Below are positions 43,972 through 53,501 of a DNA stretch of 64,000 nucleotides, in pieces. The stretch's first letter is position 1, and each line of letters starts with the position of its first letter. The stretch lies in assembly GCA_963696075.1 (NCBI GenBank), contig CAVOJD010000007.1, positions 58,860 to 122,859 of the forward strand, read 5' to 3'. The stretch is from CAJQQK01 sp963696075 (lineage in GTDB: Bacteria > Pseudomonadota > Alphaproteobacteria > Rhizobiales > Hyphomicrobiaceae). The notes below the pieces were generated by a model, which was given only the letters and a program-made list of their open reading frames with translations, ran no database searches and had not been told where the DNA came from. Made by a program: the position numbers and the translations under genes.

Positions 43972-45336
43972 CTAGAGCTGCGCGGCATGCGCCAGCCCCT
44001 CGATCGCCTTGAGATAGGCCGGATCATTGAAGCGTTGCACCATCAAGGCGCCGGCATAATCCGGCAATGCCGCCCCCGTCACGTGCGCCGCCGCCAACAC
44101 CCCCGCCGCCGGCGATGCCATGATCCCGTACCCCGAAAAAGCCCCGCACACGAAGGTCCCCGGCACATCGAGCGGACCGATCAACGGCCGGTTGTCCGCC
44201 GTCTTGGTGTAGTAGCCGCCATCCACGTAGGGCTGCGGCATCGGGTCGAGATAAGCCCTGAGCCCCGGCACCATGACCGCCATCCCCCGCAGCGTCACCT
44301 CCGGCAGGAACGGATCCGGCTCGATCGGGAACGCCGGCTGTTCCGACACCTCGCAATCATACGTCCAGTACATCAGCACCTGATCGCCGGCGCCAACCGG
44401 CCGCCCATGCACACCCGCCGGCAGCGTCTCGGTCAGCCACCGCGTCTCCGGCGACTCGACAAGCGCCTCCCGCTCCTCCGGTGACCATTCAAGATCCGTC
44501 GGGTCATTCCAGATGGTAAGCGGCGCATCGCGGCGAATGACGCCGAGCGGATCGGACAGCGAAATCTTGACGTGCTTTTCAACCTCCACCGGCAAATCCG
44601 CCCCGACCGCCGCACCGACCGCCTTCAGGTAGGGACCCGGCGCAATCACCAGCGCATCCGCGCCGATCATGACCACAGCCCCCTTGCCGTCGCGATACCG
44701 GACACCGGAAAGCGCGCCCCCCGTCGTTTCAATCCCCTCGAAGCGGCCGGAAATCAGTCGCGCGCCGCGCTCACGCGCCGTCTCCAGGAAGTACATGCCG
44801 AGTTGCTGGGCACTCAACGCCCCGCACCGGCGCACATGCAGAACACCCCGCGTCTCGGGCGAGAGATAGGGATAGTGGCGCGCAATCACGCTCCGGTCGG
44901 TAATCAGGTCCGCCCCGTCAAAGCCCGCATCGAAGTGCGCCTCGGGCAACGTCCGGTAGTCACTTGGATCGACACGCAACGCGCCGCCGCCGAAATCGGC
45001 AACCTGCCGCGCCTCTTCCGCAAGCCGGTCGACTTCCGCCCCCCGCGCGGTCGCGAACAGATACCCGCGCTGGCGCAACTGGAACCGATCCCCCGAGCGC
45101 GCCGCATGCGCCTCCAGCCCGGCGATGCTGTCCTGCATGAACGCCAGCATCGCAGCATCCGGCCCCGGCCAATAGTTGCGATAGCACTCCGTCGACTTGT
45201 CACTGGTCAGCGCAAGCGGTGCGCCTTCTTCCAGAATGGCCACCCGCTCGAGCCCCGCCTCGACCAGCGAGAACGCCGTCGCAACCCCCGCCATCCCGGC
45301 CCCGACAACGACCGCATCGAAGCGCTCATTCGCCAT
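43972..45336 (-). CDS. FAD-dependent oxidoreductase of the DAO family (sarcosine/amino-acid oxidase-like)
   Basis: The start is ATG 45336 (GGGAGAGAT upstream), giving 454 residues; the open frame to 45474 crosses the MarR operator and is not used. The FAD motif V-V-V-G-A-G-M-A-G-V-A-T-A lies at the N-terminus, and a C-terminal G-A-F-S-G-Y-G-I-M-A-S-P-A-A-G flavin contact is present. Members oxidise amines, amino acids or sarcosine; the substrate is unknown. It is divergent from marR-emrAB, and the palindrome between them could regulate both. Confidence 0.87.
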   Translation of the reverse strand: MANERFDAVVVGAGMAGVATAFSLVEAGLERVAILEEGAPLALTSDKSTECYRNYWPGPDAAMLAFMQDSIAGLEAHAARSGDRFQLRQRGYLFATARGAEVDRLAEEARQVADFGGGALRVDPSDYRTLPEAHFDAGFDGADLITDRSVIARHYPYLSPETRGVLHVRRCGALSAQQLGMYFLETARERGARLISGRFEGIETTGGALSGVRYRDGKGAVVMIGADALVIAPGPYLKAVGAAVGADLPVEVEKHVKISLSDPLGVIRRDAPLTIWNDPTDLEWSPEEREALVESPETRWLTETLPAGVHGRPVGAGDQVLMYWTYDCEVSEQPAFPIEPDPFLPEVTLRGMAVMVPGLRAYLDPMPQPYVDGGYYTKTADNRPLIGPLDVPGTFVCGAFSGYGIMASPAAGVLAAAHVTGAALPDYAGALMVQRFNDPAYLKAIEGLAHAAQL

Positions 45337-45440
45337 CCCGCATCTCTCCCGTGTCCGATCCGCCCACACCCGCGCCACGTGTCGGGTTGCAGGTCCGATT
45401 TGATCACATATCAGAAAGGATCGCACCACTTTGCGCTGGC

Positions 45441-45466
45441 ACATAATAAGCCGGCTCATTATATGT
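45441..45466. promoter_or_regulatory. candidate MarR-family operator
   Basis: ACATAATAA-GCCGGC-TCATTATATGT is an imperfect palindrome centred on GCCGGC, with AT-rich arms. It ends 6 bp before the marR start, so a bound repressor would block marR-emrAB transcription or translation initiation. It also faces the divergent FAD oxidoreductase. Confidence 0.6.
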
Positions 45467-45472
45467 GGCAGC

Positions 45473-46036
45473 ATGGAAGATGACAGTTATTTGACACGCT
45501 CCCTGGGCTTTGTGCTCGCCGACGTGTCGCGCCTGATCCGCAAACGTTTCGACGACAAGGCCAATGAACTGGGCCTGACGCGCGCCCAATGGCGCGTGCT
45601 CGCTCAGTTGCGCCGGCGCCAAGGCATCAACCAGAGCGCGCTCGCCGAAATCCTCGAGATCGAGCCGATCACCCTCGTGCGTCACATCGACCGCCTCGTC
45701 GCCAAAGACCTCGTTGAGCGCCGCCCCGATCCCGCCGACCGCCGCGCCTGGCGCCTCTATCTGAAAGACGAGGTTCAACCCGTCCTCGACGCCATGCGCG
45801 CGCTATCCGAAGAAGTCCGCGCCGAGGCCCTTGCCGGCATCCCGACCGCCCGGCGCGAAGACCTGATCGACGATCTCCTGAGCATCAAGGCCAATCTTAC
45901 AAGCCTCGATGACAGCCTGGAGCGGCGCACGACGAAACGCCAGCCCCCGCCCCCCCGCCGTGCGGCCGGAAAAGCCACAAAACCCGCTGAAAAATCAGAC
46001 GCAGGACAAGTCGTGAGGCAAGCTCATGGCACCTAG
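45473..46036 (+). CDS. MarR-family transcriptional regulator
   Basis: A start at ATG 45473 gives 187 residues; the earlier frame start lies inside the operator. The winged helix-turn-helix is at about 45-115 (Q-S-A-L-A-E-I-L-E-I-E-P-I-T-L-V-R-H-I-D-R-L, then a D-P-A-D-R-R-A wing), as in MarR/EmrR. The C-terminal 35 residues are a basic Pro/Lys/Arg-rich tail outside the usual fold. It overlaps the next gene by 11 bp, so it probably represses its own operon with emrAB and is released by small toxic ligands. Confidence 0.9.
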   Translation: MEDDSYLTRSLGFVLADVSRLIRKRFDDKANELGLTRAQWRVLAQLRRRQGINQSALAEILEIEPITLVRHIDRLVAKDLVERRPDPADRRAWRLYLKDEVQPVLDAMRALSEEVRAEALAGIPTARREDLIDDLLSIKANLTSLDDSLERRTTKRQPPPPRRAAGKATKPAEKSDAGQVVRQAHGT

Positions 46037-47372
46037 GGACGACCAACCGATGGACACCGCACCATCGCCGAAACCAACCGCCTTGAAGCCGGCTGCATCA
46101 CTGAGCGAGGCCAACTCAGATGTCTCCGCTGTAACGAAGCCCGCAGCTCAGGACGTCGCCGCCAACCAGCCGCCCCCCGCGGCCGCCCCGCATAAGCGCC
46201 ACCTCGCGCGTCGCGTGATGATCGCCGCCATCGCCCTGATCGGCCCGATCGCGGCAATCCTCCTTGGCCTCTATCTCTATCTCGCCGGTGGACGCATCGT
46301 CGCCACCGACAACGCCTACATCAAGTCCGCCAAGATCGCCGTCAGCCCCGACGTCTCCGGTCCGGTTACCGACGTCTCCATTGCGGAAAACCAGATCGTG
46401 ACGCCGGGAACACTGCTGTTCCGCGTCGACCCCGCCCCTTTCCGCATCGCCCTCGACGAGGCCGAAGCACGCCTCCTCGCAGCTCGCCAGGACGTCGAAG
46501 CCCTGCGCGCTGCGTACCGCGGCAATCAGGCAGCCCTCGAACGCGCCAAAGCCGACGTTGCCTTTCATGAGGAACAGGTCGCCCGCCAACAAGGCCTCTC
46601 CGACAAGCGCCTCGTCTCCGAAACCATCTTCGACGCCGCCAAACGCGCGCTGCGCAATGCCCAGGACGACGTCAAGGTCGCCGAGCAGGCCCGCGCCGAG
46701 GCCCTCGCCAAGCTCGCCGGCAATCCCGCCATTGCCGTCGACGACCATCCCGCCGTGCGCGCAGCCGTCGCCGTGCGCAACCGCGCGGCCCTGGAACTTG
46801 CCCGCACCGAAGTGAAGGCGACCGTCGCCGGCATCGTCACGAACTTCGACCTGCAGCCTGGCGAATACGTCGAGGCCGGCAACGCTGTGTTCTCGCTCGT
46901 TGGCATCGACGACATCTGGGTCCACGCCAACTACAAGGAAACCGAACTCACCCACGTCCGGGTCGGCCAGCCGGCCACGGTCACCGTCGACACCTACCCC
47001 GGCCACACCTTCGAGGGCCGCGTTGCCGGCATTTCGCCCGCAACCGGCGCCGAGTTCGCCCTGCTTCCCCCGCAGAATGCGACCGGCAACTGGGTCAAGG
47101 TCGTCCAGCGCCTCACCGTGCGCATCCGCCTCGATGTGCCAAACCAAGCCCCGAGCCAGGCCCCAAGCCAAGCGCCGGCCAGCAAGCCCGCCGCGGCCGC
47201 GGCTTCGGCTGCGACCACCGCGCCAGCCCCCCAGGACCAGACGCCGCCACCACATCTGAGGGCCGGTATGAGCGCGCACGTCGAGATTGACACGGGTCAT
47301 CAGCGCCGCCTGAGCGGCCTTCTTGGTCCCCTCGGTGACTGGCTGACACCGACAGCGGAAGCCCGCCCGTGA
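46026..47372 (+). CDS. emrA: EmrA-type membrane-fusion subunit of a multidrug efflux pump
   Basis: A 448-residue HlyD/EmrA family protein. A cytoplasmic N-terminus of about 58 residues is followed by one membrane helix (about 60-82), a biotinyl-lipoyl half, a coiled-coil hairpin (about 140-220) and a beta-barrel domain. An Ala/Pro/Gln-rich low-complexity insertion (about 375-415, with repeated P-S-Q-A) lies near the C-terminus and is not typical. ATG 46026 overlaps marR; 46050 is an alternative start. It links the MFS pump to an outer-membrane channel. Confidence 0.9.
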   Translation: MAPRDDQPMDTAPSPKPTALKPAASLSEANSDVSAVTKPAAQDVAANQPPPAAAPHKRHLARRVMIAAIALIGPIAAILLGLYLYLAGGRIVATDNAYIKSAKIAVSPDVSGPVTDVSIAENQIVTPGTLLFRVDPAPFRIALDEAEARLLAARQDVEALRAAYRGNQAALERAKADVAFHEEQVARQQGLSDKRLVSETIFDAAKRALRNAQDDVKVAEQARAEALAKLAGNPAIAVDDHPAVRAAVAVRNRAALELARTEVKATVAGIVTNFDLQPGEYVEAGNAVFSLVGIDDIWVHANYKETELTHVRVGQPATVTVDTYPGHTFEGRVAGISPATGAEFALLPPQNATGNWVKVVQRLTVRIRLDVPNQAPSQAPSQAPASKPAAAAASAATTAPAPQDQTPPPHLRAGMSAHVEIDTGHQRRLSGLLGPLGDWLTPTAEARP

Positions 47373-48895
47373 GCCAGACCGACACCGCGCCGGAGCCCAC
47401 CTACAGCGGCTGGCGCCGTGTCCTGATGACGATCGCGCTGATCCTTGCGCCCCTGGTCCAGGTCTTCGACACCTCCGTCGTCTCCGTCGCCCTCGTCCAG
47501 ATGCAGGGCAGCTTGTCCGCCACCCAGGACCAGATCGCCTGGGTCCTCACCTGCTATCTGATTGCGATCACCGTCTCGACACCGCTGTGGGGCGCACTTG
47601 GACCCATCTTCGGGCGCAAGCGCCTGCTCCTCATCGCCATCGCCGGCTTCGTTGCCTTCTCCCTTTTCGCGGGCGCCTCGACCTCGCTCTCCGAAGTCCT
47701 CGTCTATCGTTTCTTCCAGGGCCTCTTCGGCGCAGCCCTGATCCCCTTGGCGCTCTCCTCCCTGCTCTCGATCTATCCACGCGACCAGACCTCGATCGCG
47801 ATGAGCTACTGGGGCGTCGGCATCATGTTCGGCCCCGTCTTCGGCCCGACGCTTGGCGGCTACATCTCGGAGTACTATTCCTGGCGATGGGCGTTCTATC
47901 TGAACCTGCCGCTCGGCATCCTCGCCTTCACGATGGTCGCCCTTCTGATCCCGCGCCCCGGCGTGCGCAAAACCCGCCGCTTCAACTACTCAGGCTTCAT
48001 CGCGCTCGCCATCGCGGTCGGCACGCTGCAGTTCATCCTCGACCGCGGCAACCGCCTCGACTGGTTCGAATCCCAGCTGATCGTGACGCTGAGCCTGATC
48101 GCGGCAGCCGCCTTCTGGCTGTTCCTCGTCAACTCCTACTTCTCCGAAACCCCCTTCATCGACCCCGGCATCTTCCTCGACCGCAACTACCTCGCCGGCA
48201 CCGTCCTGCGTGTCCTGTTCGGCGCCGTCCTCTTCGGCAGCCTTGTCCTGATCCCGCCCTTTCTCCAGAAACAGGGCGGCTATTCCCTCATCGACACCGC
48301 CTGGATCCTCGCCCCGCGCGGCCTCGGCTCGATGTTTGCAGCCATGTGGGTCGGCCGCCTCATCACCGTCGTCGACCCGCGCAAGATGATGGCAGCCGGC
48401 ATGGCCGTGACGGCCGCGACGATGTACATGTTCTCAACCTTCACCAACGACATCGATCTCACCACCGTCACGATCATCTGCTTCATCCAGGGTGTCGCGT
48501 TCGGCTGCTTCGTCATCCCGGTGAATACTGTTGCCTTTTCAACGCTGAGCAATGATCGGCGCGACTTCGGCACCTCGTTCTACTCACTCCTCAACAATAT
48601 CGGCCGCAGCCTCGGCATCGCCCTCCTGGTCGTCTACTTCACCTACCAGTCCCAGGCCCAGCGCATCATCCTGCGCGATCACATCACCCCCTTCAACGAG
48701 CTGGGCCGCCACGGCCTCCTGCCCGATCCCTGGACCCTCGACACCCCCGCGGGTCTCTCCGCCCTCAACCGCTTGATCAACAATCAGGCCGAGCTGATCG
48801 CCTACATCGTCGACTTCCGCGCCCTCGCGCTTGTCATCGTCTGTTGCATTCCGGTCATCCTGATCATGAACAACCCCCTGCGCAAACCGGCCTGA
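47369..48895 (+). CDS. emrB: EmrB-type MFS multidrug efflux transporter (DHA2 family)
   Basis: A 508-residue 14-helix drug:H+ antiporter starting at a GTG that overlaps the emrA stop (GTGA). The N-terminal motif D-T-S-V-V-S-V-A-L and motif C-like G-P-V-F-G-P-T-L-G-G-Y are present, with W-R-W-A-F-Y-L-N-L-P typical of EmrB. Exports hydrophobic compounds through the EmrA conduit. Last gene of the marR-emrAB operon. Confidence 0.93.
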   Translation: MSQTDTAPEPTYSGWRRVLMTIALILAPLVQVFDTSVVSVALVQMQGSLSATQDQIAWVLTCYLIAITVSTPLWGALGPIFGRKRLLLIAIAGFVAFSLFAGASTSLSEVLVYRFFQGLFGAALIPLALSSLLSIYPRDQTSIAMSYWGVGIMFGPVFGPTLGGYISEYYSWRWAFYLNLPLGILAFTMVALLIPRPGVRKTRRFNYSGFIALAIAVGTLQFILDRGNRLDWFESQLIVTLSLIAAAAFWLFLVNSYFSETPFIDPGIFLDRNYLAGTVLRVLFGAVLFGSLVLIPPFLQKQGGYSLIDTAWILAPRGLGSMFAAMWVGRLITVVDPRKMMAAGMAVTAATMYMFSTFTNDIDLTTVTIICFIQGVAFGCFVIPVNTVAFSTLSNDRRDFGTSFYSLLNNIGRSLGIALLVVYFTYQSQAQRIILRDHITPFNELGRHGLLPDPWTLDTPAGLSALNRLINNQAELIAYIVDFRALALVIVCCIPVILIMNNPLRKPA

Positions 48896-49137
48896 AGCCT
48901 GTCGGAATGCGCCAAAGTCCCCTGTCAATGGGCGTTTCTCAGGTTTTCACCACCCTGCCATCCGCTTCAACGGGCAATTGATCTGAGCTTCGAGTTGCGT
49001 TAACCGCTCAAGGCTGCCGGCCCAACACGCCTGATCGCGGCGCACAAACGCCGATCAAGCGTGTGAACCAACGAACCCGCCGCCACACACATTGAAGCTG
49101 AACACGGTGGCAACCCGCTCCAGGAGCACTTGAACCC

Positions 49138-50037
49138 ATGCACGCGGATCATCTCGATCGGCTTGAAGCCGAGAGCATCCACATCTTTCGCGAGGTCGCA
49201 GCCCAGTTCGAGCGCCCGGTCCTGCTCTATTCGATCGGCAAGGACTCCGCCGTCCTCCTTCATCTTGCCCTGAAGGCCTTTCATCCCGCGCCGCTGCCCT
49301 TCCCCGTCCTCCACATCGACACGACCTGGAAATTCCGGGAAATGATCGCGTTCCGCAACACAATCGCGGAAAAGTTCGGCCTCAATCTCTTGGTCCACAC
49401 CAACCCCGAAGGCCTCGCCGACGGCGTCTCCCCCGTCACCCACGGCAGCGCGACCCACACCGACATCATGAAGACCCAGGCACTGCGCCAGGCCTTGAAC
49501 GAACACCGCTTCGACGCCGCCATCGGCGGTGCCCGCCGCGATGAAGAGAAATCGCGCGCCAAGGAGCGCGTCTTCTCCCACCGCACCACCGAACACCGCT
49601 GGGACGCCCGCAACCAGCGCCCGGAATTGTGGAACCTCTATAACGGCCGCCTCGCCCCCGGCGAGAGCATGCGCGTCTTCCCCCTCTCCGACTGGACCGA
49701 AATCGATGTCTGGCACTATATCCGCCGCGAAGAAATCCCCGTCGTGCCCCTCTACTTCGCAGCCGAACGCCCCGTCGTCGAGCGTGACGGCATGATCATC
49801 ATGGTCGACGACGACCGCCTCCCCCTCGAGCCCGGCGAAGTCCCCCAGCAGCGCCGTGTCCGCTTCCGGACGCTGGGGTGCTACCCGCTGACCGGCGCAG
49901 TCGAATCCGACGCCGCCGACCTCGACGACATCATCGCCGAATTGATTTCCTCGCGCCTTTCCGAGCGCCAGGGCCGCCTCATCGACAAGGACCAGTCCGC
50001 CTCGATGGAGAAGAAGAAAGAGGAAGGATACTTCTGA
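49138..50037 (+). CDS. cysD: sulfate adenylyltransferase subunit 2
   Basis: A 299-residue PAPS-reductase-like PP-loop enzyme. The ATP pyrophosphatase motif is Y-S-I-G-K-D-S-A-V, and G-G-A-R-R-D-E-E-K-S-R-A and Y-P-L-T-G-A-V-E are characteristic of CysD. It makes APS from sulfate and ATP, driven by GTP hydrolysis in CysN. AGGAG lies about 11 nt upstream of the ATG. Its stop overlaps the cysNC start by one base (TGATG). Confidence 0.95.
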   Translation: MHADHLDRLEAESIHIFREVAAQFERPVLLYSIGKDSAVLLHLALKAFHPAPLPFPVLHIDTTWKFREMIAFRNTIAEKFGLNLLVHTNPEGLADGVSPVTHGSATHTDIMKTQALRQALNEHRFDAAIGGARRDEEKSRAKERVFSHRTTEHRWDARNQRPELWNLYNGRLAPGESMRVFPLSDWTEIDVWHYIRREEIPVVPLYFAAERPVVERDGMIIMVDDDRLPLEPGEVPQQRRVRFRTLGCYPLTGAVESDAADLDDIIAELISSRLSERQGRLIDKDQSASMEKKKEEGYF

Positions 50038-51950
50038 TGGACCAGCGCGCCGCGCCCCACCTCGCCTCCTCTGAAGCCGGCTCCAAACCAGGCAACGTCG
50101 ATGAAGCACCAATCTTGCGCTTCCTGACCTGCGGCAGCGTCGACGACGGCAAGTCCACCCTGATCGGCCGCCTGCTGTTTGAGGCAAACCAGATCTTCGA
50201 GGACACCCTCCAGTCCCTCGAACGCGAAAGCCAGGTCCACGGCACCACCGGCGACAACGTCGACTTCGCCCTCCTCGTCGACGGCCTCCAGGCCGAGCGC
50301 GAACAAGGCATCACGATTGACGTCGCCTACCGCTACTTCCAGACCGAAAAACGCAAATTTATCGTCGCCGACACCCCGGGCCACGAGCAATACACCCGCA
50401 ACATGGTAACGGGCGCTTCACGCTCGGATGCCGCCATCATCCTGATCGATGCCCGCAAAGGTGTGCTCCGCCAGACGCGGCGCCACTCCTGTATCGTCCG
50501 CCTCCTCGGCATCAAGCATGTCGTCGTTGCGATCAACAAGATGGATCTCGTCGACTTTTCCGAGGACCGCTTCCGCCAGATCAATTCCGCCTACCGCGAA
50601 TTCGCCCGCGAACTGGGCCTCGAAGACGTCACCACGATCCCCCTCTCAGCGCTCACCGGCGATAACCTCTGCTTCCCGTCCGCCGCCATGGCCTGGTACG
50701 ATGGCCCAACCCTTCTCCAGTATCTCGAGAATGTCGAGGTCGCAGCGACCGGCGCCGACGGCGCCTTCCGCATGCCCGTCCAGTGGGTCTGCCGCCCTAA
50801 TCTCGATTTCCGCGGCTACGCCGGCACGATCTGTTCCGGCAGCGTCAGCGTCGGCGATGAGATCGTCGTCGCCCCGTCCGGCCGCCCCTCGAAGATCGCC
50901 CGCATCGTCACCTTCGACGGCGACCGCCAGACCGCCAAGACCGGCGACGCCGTCACGCTGACGCTGGCCGATGAAGTCGACATCGCCCGCGGTGACGTGA
51001 TCTCGGCCGCAGCCGACCGCCCCGAGGTTTCCGACCAGTTTCAGGCAAATCTCGTGTGGATGAGCGCCAAACCGCTCCTCCCCGGCCGCCCCTACGTCAT
51101 CCAGCACGGCGCCCAGCGCACCAACGCCCAGATCTCCACCATCAAGCACAGCGTGAGCATGGACACCCTGGAGAAGATCTCCGCCCGCCAGCTCGAGCTC
51201 AACGACGTCGCCGTCGTCAACCTCTCGACCACCCGTCCGCTCGTTGCCACCCCCTACCAGGAAAACAAGGCGCTCGGCAGCTTCATCCTGATCGACCGCC
51301 TGACCAACGAGACCGTCGGCGCCGGCATGATCGACTATGGCCTGCGCCGCGCCCAGAACGTCCATTGGCAGTCCCTCAACGTCACCAAGGAGCAGCGCGC
51401 CGCCGCCAAGGCCCAGAAGGCCTGCTGCCTCTGGTTCACAGGCCTCTCCGGCTCCGGCAAATCGACCGTCGCCAACGCGCTTGAAACCCGCCTCCAGGCG
51501 ATGGGCGCCCACACCTACCTGCTCGACGGCGACAACGTCCGCCACGGTCTCAACCGCGACCTCGGCTTCACCGACGCAGACCGCGTCGAGAACATCCGCC
51601 GCGTCGCCGAAGTCGGCCGCCTCATGGCGGATGCCGGCCTCGTCACGCTGGTCTCCTTCATCTCCCCCTTCCGCGCCGAGCGCCGCCTCGCCCGCGAACG
51701 CTTCGAGGAGGGCGAATTCCTCGAGATCTTCGTCGACACCCCCCTCGAGATTTGCGAGCAGCGTGACGTCAAAGGCCTCTACAAGAAGGCCCGCGCCGGC
51801 GAGATCGCCAATTTCACCGGCATTTCGTCGCCGTATGAGGAACCTGAGAACGCCGACCTGCATCTGGATGGCGCAACCAACTCACCGGAAGCCCTCGCCG
51901 ACCTCATCGTCGCGGAGCTGATCCGCCGTGGCATCGTCCACGAACCATAA
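50037..51950 (+). CDS. cysNC: bifunctional sulfate adenylyltransferase subunit 1 / adenylylsulfate kinase
   Basis: A 637-residue fusion. The CysN GTPase part (about 1-450) has G-S-V-D-D-G-K-S-T, D-T-P-G-H-E-Q and N-K-M-D motifs of the EF-Tu-like fold. The C-terminal CysC part (about 455-637) has Walker A G-L-S-G-S-G-K-S-T and D-G-D-N-V-R-H-G, typical of APS kinase, which phosphorylates APS to PAPS. Such NodQ-like fusions are common in Rhizobiales. The open frame from 49878 is a reading through cysD. Provides activated sulfate for assimilation or for sulfated polysaccharides, which may matter because the capsule locus follows. Confidence 0.95.
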   Translation: MDQRAAPHLASSEAGSKPGNVDEAPILRFLTCGSVDDGKSTLIGRLLFEANQIFEDTLQSLERESQVHGTTGDNVDFALLVDGLQAEREQGITIDVAYRYFQTEKRKFIVADTPGHEQYTRNMVTGASRSDAAIILIDARKGVLRQTRRHSCIVRLLGIKHVVVAINKMDLVDFSEDRFRQINSAYREFARELGLEDVTTIPLSALTGDNLCFPSAAMAWYDGPTLLQYLENVEVAATGADGAFRMPVQWVCRPNLDFRGYAGTICSGSVSVGDEIVVAPSGRPSKIARIVTFDGDRQTAKTGDAVTLTLADEVDIARGDVISAAADRPEVSDQFQANLVWMSAKPLLPGRPYVIQHGAQRTNAQISTIKHSVSMDTLEKISARQLELNDVAVVNLSTTRPLVATPYQENKALGSFILIDRLTNETVGAGMIDYGLRRAQNVHWQSLNVTKEQRAAAKAQKACCLWFTGLSGSGKSTVANALETRLQAMGAHTYLLDGDNVRHGLNRDLGFTDADRVENIRRVAEVGRLMADAGLVTLVSFISPFRAERRLARERFEEGEFLEIFVDTPLEICEQRDVKGLYKKARAGEIANFTGISSPYEEPENADLHLDGATNSPEALADLIVAELIRRGIVHEP

Positions 51951-52261
51951 GGCACCCTGCCCGATCACCTCAGCCTTACCCCTCTGGCTCGGCTGACATC
52001 CGGTCCAACATCCCAGCCGAACGCTAGGGTGCCGAACGCTAGGATCAATCAGGCTTGCGAGCGGTGGGCAAACCGGCAGATCCGTTGCCCGCCCCGCATC
52101 CGAAGCGCCGCAGCACCGCGACCTGCCCAGGCCGGAATTTCATGTGTCGGAAGTTATCGACGGCGCCGCGCGATCATGCACGCTCATTGATAGCAAGAAC
52201 CGAGCTCAGACGGTCTGGAGCGCGTCCAATCACGAACAGCCCGCAGTTAGCCGGAGATGAT
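51951..52261. other. non-coding stretch between cysNC and the MITE
   Basis: About 310 bp with no recognisable gene, RNA or strong terminator. The open frames here have no ribosome-binding site or family resemblance. Confidence 0.5.
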
Positions 52262-52419
52262 CTAGCAGGCTGTTGAAATTCGACGAGCAGCCCGCTGAAT
52301 ATCACTCAATTTGGCGGGTTCTCGTCGAGCTGAGTGAGGTTGACCACGACGATCGAATCTCAGCTCGAGCTGACAGCCGTTGCGGGGGACGCCAAAAAGC
52401 AATTTCAACAGCCTGCTAG
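52262..52419. mobile_element. 158-bp MITE with 15-19-bp terminal inverted repeats at the KpsC-like stop codon
   Basis: CTAGCAGGCTGTTGAAATT (52262-52280) and its exact reverse complement (52401-52419) bound the element. The outermost CTAG may be a 4-bp target duplication, leaving 15-bp inverted repeats; IS5-type elements duplicate YTAR. There is no coding capacity. The interior folds further: CGACGAG near 52281 and CTCGTCG near 52325 can pair. The TAG stop of the neighbouring capsule gene lies within the right-hand CTAG. Confidence 0.75.
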
Positions 52420-53501
52420 GCCGTCGCCGAAGGTCGCCACCACTGCCCCGGTTGCCACACGCTGCGCGCAACGCGCTTGAGCCATCGTGCCTGGCGCTGC
52501 CGCGAACTCTCTGACTTTCGCAAAATCAGCCAGTCGACGGCCTCTTCAAACGAGATTTCCCGGCATGTCTCTGGCGAAATGTAGCGGGAATAATCGAAAT
52601 AGATCGCAGCGAACAGCTGCTCAAGCGAGGGCCGCGCCTTGCGCCGCAAAATAGCGACACGATCGTCCGTCAGCCCCCAGCCGGCATAGAACGGCGCCCC
52701 AAAGCAAACAACTTCACGGCGCGCCAGAAGCCCTTCGAGCCCCATCTGGCTCGTGACCACATAGACCTTGTCAACCGCCTCGATCAGCGACCAGGGATTG
52801 ACGTTATCGCGCACAACCCGCGTGTCCTTGTCATCGACGACGTCGGCAAGATGTCCCTTTTTGCGCCCGCTCACCACTTCGGGGTGCAGCTTGACGACGA
52901 TCTCGGCGCCGGGGTTCTCCGACCGCGCAGCCGCCAGCATCCGCTCGAACGAAGCCGCCGTCGCACATCCATACGTAATCGAGGAATCGCCCCGCGTCTG
53001 GTCGATCACCAACACCCGCCCCGCACGCCGCCGCGGATCAAGCCCGAGCGCCGTCTCATTCAGCGATGGCGCATGATTGAACTTCGAAATCTCATTCGAC
53101 CGCAGCCGTTCAACCCCGCTTGCCGCGCGTCGGCGCCGCGCTTCATCGTTGTTGTAGGCCGACCGCATAATCAGAACCTCAAGTTCCGACGGCGCGCTTG
53201 CATCGTAGTGAACCCCGAGACGATCAACCACAAGCGACAACGGCGGCTCATCCGGCCCCGGCTCGATTGACCGAATAAAGCCATCTTCCAAAGCGATATA
53301 GCTCGCGTCTGATTTGATCGAGAGTTCCCGCGCCCGGGTCGACGTCGGCTTCAGTCCCCACCCGACGACGCAACCGAATTCAGGCCGTTGAAACGGTGGC
53401 AGCCAGCGCACCGGCTCGAAGCCGGTGATCTCGCGGATCGCGTCGCGCAGTTGCCAGACCCCTGCTGACAGGATCGCAACACGTTGCATCTGCTGGTTCA
53501 T
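52416..53501 (-). CDS. KpsC-like capsule polysaccharide biosynthesis protein, single module
   Basis: A 361-residue protein resembling one glycosyltransferase module of KpsC, the beta-Kdo transferase that starts group 2/3 capsule attachment to the lipid. Recognisable pieces are I-A-L-E-D-G-F-I-R-S, L-S-L-V-V-D-R-L-G-V-H-Y-D-A, V-V-K-L-H-P-E-V and V-T-S-Q-M-G-L-E-G-L-L. Full KpsC has two modules (about 675 residues), so this one is half-length. Its stop codon lies in the terminal CTAG of the MITE, so a lost second module is possible but not shown; single-module relatives exist. Start could also be the ATG four codons later. Confidence 0.75.
   Translation of the reverse strand: MNQQMQRVAILSAGVWQLRDAIREITGFEPVRWLPPFQRPEFGCVVGWGLKPTSTRARELSIKSDASYIALEDGFIRSIEPGPDEPPLSLVVDRLGVHYDASAPSELEVLIMRSAYNNDEARRRRAASGVERLRSNEISKFNHAPSLNETALGLDPRRRAGRVLVIDQTRGDSSITYGCATAASFERMLAAARSENPGAEIVVKLHPEVVSGRKKGHLADVVDDKDTRVVRDNVNPWSLIEAVDKVYVVTSQMGLEGLLARREVVCFGAPFYAGWGLTDDRVAILRRKARPSLEQLFAAIYFDYSRYISPETCREISFEEAVDWLILRKSESSRQRQARWLKRVARSVWQPGQWWRPSATA

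Noticed and set aside
49878..50036. Extended N-terminus for the CysNC fusion
   Set aside because: It would overlap cysD by about 160 bp; ATG 50037 coupled to the cysD stop is the normal arrangement.
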